Positions 9,242-14,933 of a DNA stretch of 14,933 bases are shown piece after piece (the stretch's first letter is position 1; every line of letters starts with the position of its first letter). Below the pieces are notes generated by a model. The model was not told the origin of the DNA. It ran no database searches and saw nothing but the letters and a program-made list of their open reading frames with translations. The DNA comes from Chloroflexota bacterium (lineage in GTDB: Bacteria; Chloroflexota; Anaerolineae; 4572-78). The stretch spans positions 1-14,933 of the forward strand of contig JAJRSQ010000036.1 of NCBI GenBank assembly GCA_024278725.1. The letters are read 5' to 3'. A program made the position numbers and the translations under genes.

Positions 9242-9249
9242 ATCTATTT
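9242..9249. repeat. Target-site duplication, right copy
   Basis: ATCTATTT directly abuts the right end of the MITE-like element. It ends one base before the stop codon of the lipoprotein gene at 9251-9253. Confidence 0.7.
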
Positions 9250-9250
9250 T

Positions 9251-9763
9251 TCACGGTTCCCGGTTATAGGTCAGCGATTGAATCAGCCAGCAACCGCTTT
9301 GACGGCGAACCGTCCACAAATCCCCGCCCGGCGATACTTCATCCCCGATGCGGGTGGTGCCGGTGATAATCGCCGTGTCGCCGGAAATGGCAATATCGAA
9401 CGTTTTTTGCGGCACATCAGCCGGAGCGTTGGGGAAGACCCGATAGGTGTAACGCTGGTAAATCGCATCCGAGCCGCGCCAGCGGCGGTCGTCGGCGGTG
9501 TTGGCGGGGGTATGTCCCGCATCGGTGACGACCGCATCCGCCGCCCACAGATTCATCAGCGCGTCAATGTTCTTTTGGGCAACAAAAGCCCCCTCGGCGG
9601 TGAGAATCGATTCAATGGCAGAAGCATCATCGGCGAATGCACCCAACCCGCACGAGCCGATATTCGGCGGGGGGGCGGGCGCACAAGCCACAACAGCCAT
9701 CACGATTGCCCCCAAACCCAGCGCAAATTGCAACCGGCGTTTCGCACCAAAAACCCGAAACAC
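9251..9763 (-). CDS. Lipoprotein with NTF2/SnoaL (DUF4440)-like domain
   Basis: This 170-residue protein is the last gene of the exosortase operon. It begins at GTG 9763, which overlaps the EpsI stop codon by one base (TAGTG), so it is probably translated by reinitiation. The N-terminus has basic residues, a hydrophobic stretch and a lipobox VVAC with Cys27, predicting a lipid-anchored exported protein. The rest reads like an NTF2-fold SnoaL/DUF4440 protein: an N-terminal helix (AIESILTAEGAFVAQKNIDALMNLW split over ~50-75), AADAVVTDAG, YQRYTYRVF, and final strands around AIITGTT and GCWLIQSL. Such domains bind small molecules or act as partners, and no catalytic residues are obvious. Position suggests an accessory to the exosortase, but this is inference from context only. 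Confidence 0.85.
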   Translation of the reverse strand: MFRVFGAKRRLQFALGLGAIVMAVVACAPAPPPNIGSCGLGAFADDASAIESILTAEGAFVAQKNIDALMNLWAADAVVTDAGHTPANTADDRRWRGSDAIYQRYTYRVFPNAPADVPQKTFDIAISGDTAIITGTTRIGDEVSPGGDLWTVRRQSGCWLIQSLTYNREP

Positions 9764-10401
9764 TATTGCGCTCGCTTCAACAATTGACGCAGAAAATCGC
9801 CCTGCACTGCCAAAGTTTCTTCATCCGTGCCATACGGCGGCGAGGTGATGCGCACCAGCGTCACCCCGGTGGGGTCGTCGGGCGGCATCAAGTAAAAATA
9901 GAAGACCCGATGCTCCGCTTCATCTTTCACCGCCGAAAGCCACAACCCCCAAACGCTGCCGTCGGACAGGGCAATCTCACGCGAAGCGAGGTCGGTTTGC
10001 CAGCCGTCGGCGTCGTAGCACAAATCCGGGGGATGGAAACTGCGGGTTTTGTGGCTGCCAATCAGGGTCAGCCACAATTGATGCCCCGCATCGTCCCGAT
10101 AGCGTCGCTGGACGAATTGCTCCGGTTCCAGCAAAATGAACACTTCCAGATTGGTCTGCGGCACATCTTCGCCGCGCCAGTTGCCCAGCGTCAGCGGCAC
10201 GGAATCCAGCCCTTGCGTCATATCAATGGGCATTCGCGCGGTGACGATTTGGCGGCGTTTGGTAGCCTGCCAATAGTCCACATCCGCCAAATAGACCGCC
10301 GTGTCCGCCGAATCGGCGCGCAATTGGGGCAGATAGACCGCCAGCGCCGCGAATGCCAACACGGCAACGGCTATAATACGTCCCAGCGCAGTGTTTTGCA
10401 T
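9763..10401 (-). CDS. epsI: EpsI-family exosortase-associated protein
   Basis: This 212-residue protein has one N-terminal membrane segment (~8-26, IIAVAVLAFAALAVYLP) and a mainly extracytoplasmic domain. The EpsI hallmark is SFHPPDLCYDADGW at residues 121-134, with the conserved Cys at 128. It is preceded by LGNWRGEDV (~72-80), the usual N-terminal EpsI element, and RRYRDDAGHQLWLTLIGSHK. EpsI domains occur as separate proteins beside exosortases or fused to their C-termini, and are linked to exopolysaccharide and PEP-CTERM export; the biochemical role is not settled. Start ATG 10401 has GAGG 8 nt upstream and lies 31 bp inside the exosortase gene, so the two are translationally coupled. Confidence 0.9.
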   Translation of the reverse strand: MQNTALGRIIAVAVLAFAALAVYLPQLRADSADTAVYLADVDYWQATKRRQIVTARMPIDMTQGLDSVPLTLGNWRGEDVPQTNLEVFILLEPEQFVQRRYRDDAGHQLWLTLIGSHKTRSFHPPDLCYDADGWQTDLASREIALSDGSVWGLWLSAVKDEAEHRVFYFYLMPPDDPTGVTLVRITSPPYGTDEETLAVQGDFLRQLLKRAQ

Positions 10402-11198
10402 CGCAATAGCCTCGAAAGGGGTAACAGCAATATCATCGCCAGCAGGAAGAATATCCCCCCGGCATAGGTGTGGTAAAATTCAAACGCCGCCGAAACGCCC
10501 CACCAGCGCGCCACGACAATCAAATTGGTGATGCGCAGGATGTTGCCCAACATCGCCAACGGCACGGATGCCGCCACCAGCAGAGTTTTTCCCCACCAGG
10601 GACCGTTCAGCAGATATGCCGCCAGCGAGGTGAGGGTCAGCAGGGCGATGATGGAGTTGATACCGCTGCACGCCGCGCCGATGGTGAGGGTGGTGTTCGG
10701 CAGAGAGACCGCCGCGCCGGTGACGGAGACCGCCACGCCCAGCAGACGCGCCGCGCCCGCCGAGAGTGTTCCCGCCCACAACGAAAGGGGGAGCGTCGCC
10801 CGGTCAACAATCGGCAGGGGAATTGCCAGCGCCAGAAATGCCAGCGGGAACGCCATCCGCCGCAACGCCGCCACACCCCACACGAACCAGAGCAGGCAGG
10901 CAACCAGCGCCACGCTGACGATTGCCGCCACGAAAAATGTCTGGCGGCTGTAAAAGAGCAGGTACAATCCGCTGAACAGTGCCAGCCCGAAAAGGGCGCG
11001 GTTGTCCGGCGTGCGGATGGGGTATCGTCGGGTGGCGCGCCACACCAGAAATGCCGACACCGCCAGCACCAGCAATCCGTGGCTGTAATATTCATTCGAC
11101 AGCCATTCGCGGAAAACCCAACGCCAGGTGGGGAACAGCAATCCCCCCAACAGCGCCGCGACGATGCCGCCGAAGATGAGATTATTCCGCCGGGACAT
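10371..11198 (-). CDS. xrt: Exosortase (PEP-CTERM sorting transpeptidase/protease)
   Basis: This integral membrane protein of 275 residues has about eight hydrophobic segments. The three expected catalytic positions are all present: Cys177 in GAACSGINS, Arg222 in LGNILRI and His243 in FYHTYAGG. Exosortases cleave PEP-CTERM tails at the outer face of the inner membrane, and the substrate gene lies immediately upstream. The frame can be extended to a TTG at 11234, but ATG 11198 is preferred because GGAAG stands 10 nt upstream and the following residues MSRRNN form a proper cytoplasmic start; ATG 11207 is the other option. The gene overlaps the PEP-CTERM gene by 17 bp and epsI by 31 bp. The EpsI domain is separate and not fused. 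The exosortase subclass cannot be assigned by eye. Confidence 0.93.
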   Translation of the reverse strand: MSRRNNLIFGGIVAALLGGLLFPTWRWVFREWLSNEYYSHGLLVLAVSAFLVWRATRRYPIRTPDNRALFGLALFSGLYLLFYSRQTFFVAAIVSVALVACLLWFVWGVAALRRMAFPLAFLALAIPLPIVDRATLPLSLWAGTLSAGAARLLGVAVSVTGAAVSLPNTTLTIGAACSGINSIIALLTLTSLAAYLLNGPWWGKTLLVAASVPLAMLGNILRITNLIVVARWWGVSAAFEFYHTYAGGIFFLLAMILLLPLSRLLRCKTLRWDVL

Positions 11199-11472
11199 TG
11201 CTGTCATTCTTCCGCTTGAATGCCACGCCGGCAAACCCCGCCAGCCCCAACCCCAGCAGGGTGAGTGTGGTCGGTTCGGGGATGACCGGTCCCGGTCCGG
11301 CGGAAAGGGGCGTCGGCAAGGGGGTGATGGTGAAGGTCGGCGTGGGGGTGATGCCCAGCGGCGCGCCCCCCTGCGCCGAAACCGCAGGCACGAGTATCGC
11401 CAGTGCCACCAGAGCCACCATCAGCAGGACAATCAGCGTGGTTTTTTTGGGGAAAGATGTTCGGCTTGGCAT
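11182..11472 (-). CDS. Small PEP-CTERM protein, probable dedicated exosortase substrate
   Basis: This 96-residue protein has a signal peptide (KK at 9-10, hydrophobic 12-30, cleavage near VSA33). A short Thr/Pro-rich spacer follows (ITPTPTFTITPLPTP, ~41-55), then a canonical PEP-CTERM tail: IPEP at 64-67, hydrophobic TTLTLLGLGLAGFAGVAF (68-85) and basic KRK (86-88). Almost nothing remains between the two signals except the spacer, which could be a glycosylation site. After cleavage the mature peptide would be only about 35 residues. The role is unknown; it may be a pilot, structural or regulatory substrate made together with its enzyme. Start ATG 11472 has a strong GAGGAG site 6 nt upstream. 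Confidence 0.92.
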   Translation of the reverse strand: MPSRTSFPKKTTLIVLLMVALVALAILVPAVSAQGGAPLGITPTPTFTITPLPTPLSAGPGPVIPEPTTLTLLGLGLAGFAGVAFKRKNDSNVPAE

Positions 11473-11478
11473 ATGTTT

Positions 11479-11484
11479 CTCCTC
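11479..11484 (-). promoter_or_regulatory. Ribosome binding site of the PEP-CTERM gene
   Basis: GAGGAG lies 6 nt upstream of ATG 11472 and is the strongest ribosome binding site in the window. It marks the head of the four-gene exosortase operon. No convincing -35/-10 pair was found upstream, within the repeat region. Confidence 0.75.
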
Positions 11485-11496
11485 TTTAAAAGCGTT

Positions 11497-11674
11497 TAGC
11501 GGTCAGTATTTAGCTTTCAGTGGTCAGTATTTAGCTTTCAGCTTTCAGCGGTCAGTTTTTGGTTTCCGAGCCTGATTGATTGACAACTTTTTTTGAACGC
11601 AGATGTATACTGAAAGCTGATAGCTGATAGCTACCCGCTGACCGCTGATAGCTGACCGCTGACAACTGAAAACT
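11497..11674. repeat. Cluster of TCAGC/GCTGA direct and inverted repeats between peptidase and exosortase operon
   Basis: The intergenic region is mostly made of short words. GGTCAGTATTTAGCTTTCAG occurs twice in tandem (11501-11520 and 11522-11541). AGCTTTCAG occurs a third time at 11540-11548 and has its complement CTGAAAGCT at 11610-11618. TCAGCGGTCAG (11545-11555) has complements CTGACCGCTGA at 11638-11648 and 11652-11662. The two halves are therefore mutually inverted around a spacer (about 11557-11605) and could form a large imperfect hairpin. The repeat runs into the stop codon of the peptidase gene. Similar low-complexity GCTGA-type repeats occur between genes in several phyla, from memory. 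It could separate the two transcription units, but no T-run follows it. Confidence 0.8.
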
Positions 11675-14600
11675 ATCTCGCTACCAACGGCAGATACACA
11701 AACTCGGTGAACGGTCTTTCGGTGAAATCCATGGTCATGGCGGGGTCGCCGAGCAGGGTGAAGGTGTCCAGCAAATCCTGATTGAAGCCGTTGGCGAAGA
11801 GTTTCGCTTTGCCCGACAATACCGCCGCGCCGAGATTCCGTTCCCCGTTGGTGATGAGCGCATCATAAAACCCGGCTTGCAATTGACTGTGCCCGGTCGC
11901 CACGCCCAAACCCGTCGCGCCCCAGACCGCCACTGCCCCACCCCCGGCGCGACGCAATAAACTTTCGTCGAGCGTGGGGTATTCCGGGTGCTGAAAATAG
12001 CCCGTGAAACAAGTCATCTCCAGCACCACCGGCAACCGATACCCGTTTGTCAGCCGGGCAACATCATTTTCGGCGGGGTTTGCGCTCCAGTGGAACACCG
12101 ATTCTTCCGCGCCCCCGTTGATGCGATTGCCCCCCGCCCACTGATGCCACGAGCTGTGCCCGTGAAAGGTCACCATCCCCGCACCGGCACTGAATGCTTG
12201 TAAAAAATTTGCACGCAATGATGAGATACTATTATACAACAATGCATCATTATACGCACACGGTGCGCCCGAATCTTGAGGGTAATAATAGCGTACTCCC
12301 TGCATCGGCGGGGAAAGCCGGTTCAGCGCGGCATCGGCGGCGGCGTAAAAATTGCCCGCCGAATCGCAATTATCGCTCACAAAAAGTTGGCGCATATTCC
12401 AATCGCCGGGGAGGGGTGTTTTTTCATAGCGCAGAATTTTATCCACCACCGTTGCCGCCTCCGCCGCCGAATTGACCGGCAACCGCCCAATCAGCATATC
12501 GGGGAAATTGTCATCGCCGGTGAGGGTGACATACCGATTGTCTGCCGCCGTTTCCGCCGACCACGGGAAAAAGTTACGCGGGTCAACCGGCGACAAATAC
12601 GGGGGGATGAAATTGGGATTGCCCCAGCCCGCATAATTTTTGAAATCGTAACTGCCATCACCAACCAACAACACAAACGCCGGCGCGGGCGCAGTCCACG
12701 CGGCGAAGGCGTGCGCCAAAAAGGTTTTGATAGCCTCCGCCGAGACTCGCCCATCCCCGAAGGCATCGTAAATGGCGGTCACATCCACGGTGACGACGCG
12801 CCAGCCCTGCGCGGCACGGTACGCCGCCAACGAGGCAACCGGCGCCGCAAAATCGGGATGGGTGATGATGATGACATCCGCGCCGCCGGGTGGGTCGGGG
12901 AGGGTTTGGGCGGGTTGAATCGCTTTGGGGGCGGGGATGGCAGCGCCGGACGCAACCAAATAGCGGGCGGGAACCGTGCCGCCATCGCCGAAGGTGAGCG
13001 TGCCCGCGCCGGAAAGGGTCGCCCCGGTGACGCGGGTTGGGGTGAGCGGGCGAGTTACATCGAGGACGATGGGGTTTTGCCGGTCGGAAAGGGTGTACGC
13101 GCGCGGCGACGCCTCCCCGGCGAAGAGGATTTGCCCGCCGCCGGTCGGTTGCGCGGCATAGCGCAGAGCCGCCGCGTCCACCCAAATGGCGCTCACGCCG
13201 TCAATCACGGTGACGGTGACGGTATTTTGCCCGTTCTGCAAAATGCCGCCGTTCACCGCCGCCGTGATGGTATGCGCGGTGCGCCCATCCCATACGGCTT
13301 CGGTGATGATTTGCCCGTTGATGGACACCCGCACGCGATGCGTTTCCGCCGATTTTCCCTGCACCCATAGGGTCAGTTCCGCGGTGGAAGATGGTTGCGG
13401 GTTTGCCGACATGATGGAAAATTGAAGGGATGGATTTGGGTCGGTGAGCGCATCCAACTTTTTCCAAAACCACCGGTCGCCCGCGTGGTCGGGATACAAT
13501 TCTTCATAAAAATTATTCTCTTCCGCCGTGGCGGTGAGCCAAACCGTGCCGTCGGACAACCCCGCCGGGTCGCCCGCTTGAGTCGCCATCCGCGCGCCGT
13601 CCCCCTGCCCCACCGATAGAAAATAAACGCCGTCGTCGGTGGTGCGGCTGTAGGCGGGGTCGGCGAAAAAGAAAAGGCGGTCGGCGGGGTCACACTGCCC
13701 GTCGGATTCCCCCGGCAGCCACACTGCCACGGGCTGGCGGGGATAACCGACCGTCAATTGCAGGTGGCGGGGGTCGAGCGTGGCGGCGTCCAGCCCGGCA
13801 GATTGTATGTCGGCGCAGGAAAGGGCGAAGAGTCCCCGGTTGGGGACGGTGATTTTTATTTCCGGCGCGGCAGACGCGGCAGCGGGCACGCGCGTGACGG
13901 CAGACTCACGGGGGAGTTGCCAGCGCGCGGCGGCGGGATTCACTATCATCTCCCCGAAAAGGTTGGTGATGGGGTCGGTGGGGGGCGCGGCGATGTTGCC
14001 GACACGCGGCGGAACATCATCGAATAAAATTTGAATGGTGACGGCGCGCAAAATGGTGGCGGTGCGCGCGACGGGATTCACTCGCACGGGGTTCAGGGTG
14101 AGCCGCGCCACGCGCCGGCGGCGGATTTGGACGGGGGCGGAAAGTTCGGCGGGACGGGCGGGAAAGGGGACGTCGGTGGCGTACAGGGCGGGGTCGGGCA
14201 GGTATTTTTCGGCGGCGCGGGGCGGGCTGCCGAGCGGAAAAAGGCTGACGGCGGGCAGGGGCGGCGCGGGCAGGGTGATGGTTTCGGTTTGCGCGGCGAT
14301 GATTTTCAGGGTTGCGCCGCCGGTGGGGGGCAAGCCGATGAGGGCGGTGGCGTGCGGGAGGATCGGCGTGCCGGGCGCGCCATCGGCGGGAAGGGTGTTG
14401 AGCGAGATGACGGCGAATGTGCGCCCGTCGGCGGTGCGGGTGGCGATGGTGACGGCGGGGAATTGCCAGCGCATGGTGACGCCGGTGTCGTCGGCGCGGA
14501 GGACGGTGGGACGCGGGGGGGCTTCGGCGCGGGCGGCGGGGGCGAGCAGGGTCGCCGCAAGCCATGCCAGTATCAGGGCGATTGCCGCTCGGCGCAGAAA

Positions 14601-14678
14601 AAAAGAAGTTGCCCGCGGAAGGTGGCAACTTCGGTGGTTGTTGATTTGGATTGAGTTTTTAGTCCGTTTGCGGTTCAA
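11673..14678 (-). CDS. Secreted gingipain-like cysteine peptidase (family C25)
   Basis: The frame encodes 1001 residues from a TTG at 14678. A signal peptide core RRAAIALILAWLAATLLAP ends near residue 51 (ARA). A long beta-rich N-terminal region follows, probably propeptide-like and Ig-like. The C25 domain spans ~600-965: an alpha/beta start with VIIITHPDF and AAYRAAQGWRVVTVDV, then FVLLVGDGSYDFKNY, DNRYVTLTGDDNFPDMLIGRLP, the catalytic His841 in FHGHSSWHQWAG and Cys890 in LEMTCFTGYF. Family members are Arg- or Lys-specific endopeptidases or processing proteases; specificity cannot be read here. The protein ends FTEFVYLPLVAR, a tail resembling those of Chloroflexota exported proteins. The start is doubtful: an intrinsic terminator lies within the first 27 codons, and no ATG, GTG or TTG follows it before the signal peptide. 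CTG 14597 would give an ideal signal peptide (RRAAIALI...) but lacks a ribosome site. Confidence 0.9.
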   Translation of the reverse strand: MNRKRTKNSIQINNHRSCHLPRATSFFLRRAAIALILAWLAATLLAPAARAEAPPRPTVLRADDTGVTMRWQFPAVTIATRTADGRTFAVISLNTLPADGAPGTPILPHATALIGLPPTGGATLKIIAAQTETITLPAPPLPAVSLFPLGSPPRAAEKYLPDPALYATDVPFPARPAELSAPVQIRRRRVARLTLNPVRVNPVARTATILRAVTIQILFDDVPPRVGNIAAPPTDPITNLFGEMIVNPAAARWQLPRESAVTRVPAAASAAPEIKITVPNRGLFALSCADIQSAGLDAATLDPRHLQLTVGYPRQPVAVWLPGESDGQCDPADRLFFFADPAYSRTTDDGVYFLSVGQGDGARMATQAGDPAGLSDGTVWLTATAEENNFYEELYPDHAGDRWFWKKLDALTDPNPSLQFSIMSANPQPSSTAELTLWVQGKSAETHRVRVSINGQIITEAVWDGRTAHTITAAVNGGILQNGQNTVTVTVIDGVSAIWVDAAALRYAAQPTGGGQILFAGEASPRAYTLSDRQNPIVLDVTRPLTPTRVTGATLSGAGTLTFGDGGTVPARYLVASGAAIPAPKAIQPAQTLPDPPGGADVIIITHPDFAAPVASLAAYRAAQGWRVVTVDVTAIYDAFGDGRVSAEAIKTFLAHAFAAWTAPAPAFVLLVGDGSYDFKNYAGWGNPNFIPPYLSPVDPRNFFPWSAETAADNRYVTLTGDDNFPDMLIGRLPVNSAAEAATVVDKILRYEKTPLPGDWNMRQLFVSDNCDSAGNFYAAADAALNRLSPPMQGVRYYYPQDSGAPCAYNDALLYNSISSLRANFLQAFSAGAGMVTFHGHSSWHQWAGGNRINGGAEESVFHWSANPAENDVARLTNGYRLPVVLEMTCFTGYFQHPEYPTLDESLLRRAGGGAVAVWGATGLGVATGHSQLQAGFYDALITNGERNLGAAVLSGKAKLFANGFNQDLLDTFTLLGDPAMTMDFTERPFTEFVYLPLVAR
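14598..14632 (-). terminator. Rho-independent terminator after the response regulator gene
   Basis: On the minus strand GAAGTTGCC pairs perfectly with GGCAACTTC (9 bp) around a 10-nt loop and is followed at once by seven T residues. It starts 26 bp after the response regulator stop codon. It lies inside the 5' end of the peptidase frame as extended to TTG 14678. Confidence 0.85.
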
Positions 14679-14933
14679 ATTTATAACCTACGTTCAATTC
14701 GTTCAGCAGGTAGATGGGGTTTTTGGGGTCGGGTTCCAGTTTTTGGCGCAAGTGCCAAATATAAACCCGCAGATAATCAATGTCGTCCAGATATTCAAAA
14801 CCCCATACATTTTCCAAAATCTGGCGAAATTCCAGCCAACGCCCCCGATTTTTCACCAGAAAAGAGAGCAGCCGGTATTCGGTGGGGGTGAGCTTGACCG
14901 GCTCGTCGTCCCGCGTCACCAGCCGCGCCTGCA
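14659..14933 (-). CDS. Response regulator, OmpR/PhoB winged-helix DNA-binding part (N-terminus beyond window)
   Basis: The open frame continues past the right edge upstream of the GTG at 14919 (QARLVTRDDEP), so this is the C-terminal part of a longer gene. It contains the full OmpR/PhoB effector domain: KLTPTEYRLLSFLVKNRGRW, then FRQILENVWGFEY, the recognition helix region DYLRVYIWHLRQKLEPDP, and the wing NVGYKF near the end. The order and spacing match KdpE/PhoB-type regulators. The phosphoacceptor receiver domain should lie outside the window. Its targets are unknown. It is followed by its own strong terminator, so the downstream peptidase would need read-through or a separate promoter. Confidence 0.93.
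   Translation of the reverse strand, partial: QARLVTRDDEPVKLTPTEYRLLSFLVKNRGRWLEFRQILENVWGFEYLDDIDYLRVYIWHLRQKLEPDPKNPIYLLNELNVGYKFEPQTD

Noticed and set aside
10470..11219. Plus-strand open frame opposite the exosortase gene
   Set aside because: Its product is an Arg/Gln/His-rich string with no domain, while the minus strand encodes an exosortase with all catalytic motifs.
11198..11234. Upstream TTG start for the exosortase giving 12 extra residues
   Set aside because: The extension MPAWHSSGRMTA overlaps the coding region of the PEP-CTERM tail and has no ribosome site, while ATG 11198 has GGAAG at proper distance.
14031..14654. Gly-rich plus-strand open frame opposite the peptidase N-terminus
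   Set aside because: It is a shadow of Pro/Ala-rich minus-strand coding and includes the terminator hairpin.

Overview
The window looks like a piece of a bacterial chromosome devoted to the cell envelope and secreted proteins. All six genes read on the minus strand. The likely source is a Chloroflexota bacterium (Anaerolineae-like). This is an inference from the GC-rich coding sequence, the secreted-peptidase C-terminus VYLPLVAR (a tail I associate with Chloroflexota exported proteins), and the style of the intergenic repeats. No rRNA or marker gene is present to prove it.

In transcription order, from high to low coordinates. (1) 14933-14659: the C-terminal winged-helix half of an OmpR/PhoB-type response regulator, cut by the window edge, followed by a strong intrinsic terminator at 14632-14598. 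(2) 14678-11673: a secreted, gingipain-like C25 cysteine peptidase of about 1000 residues. The terminator lies inside its extended 5' end, so its start codon is uncertain. (3) 11674-11497: a noncoding stretch packed with TCAGC/GCTGA-type direct and inverted repeats. (4) 11472-9251: a tightly overlapping four-gene operon encoding a small PEP-CTERM protein, an exosortase with an intact Cys-Arg-His set, an EpsI-family protein, and a lipoprotein with an NTF2/SnoaL-like fold. (5) 9241-9071: a non-coding MITE-like element with imperfect terminal inverted repeats, a perfect 8-bp target-site duplication and a nested palindrome. It sits one base past the operon's last stop codon. (6) 8986-1: one uninterrupted reading frame of at least 2995 codons, running off the left edge. 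It encodes a giant secreted modular protein built from DUF11-like, SdrD B-like, GEVED and LamG-like domains.

Working together: the exosortase is expected to recognise and cleave the PEP-CTERM tail of exported substrates. The operon carries exactly one visible substrate, translationally coupled to the enzyme, plus EpsI and a lipoprotein as probable accessory factors. The giant protein and the C25 peptidase are exported neighbours. Whether either belongs to the sorting system cannot be decided here, because the giant protein's C-terminus, where a sorting signal would lie, is outside the window. The long plus-strand open frames opposite the giant gene and the peptidase are shadows of these repetitive, GC-rich genes.
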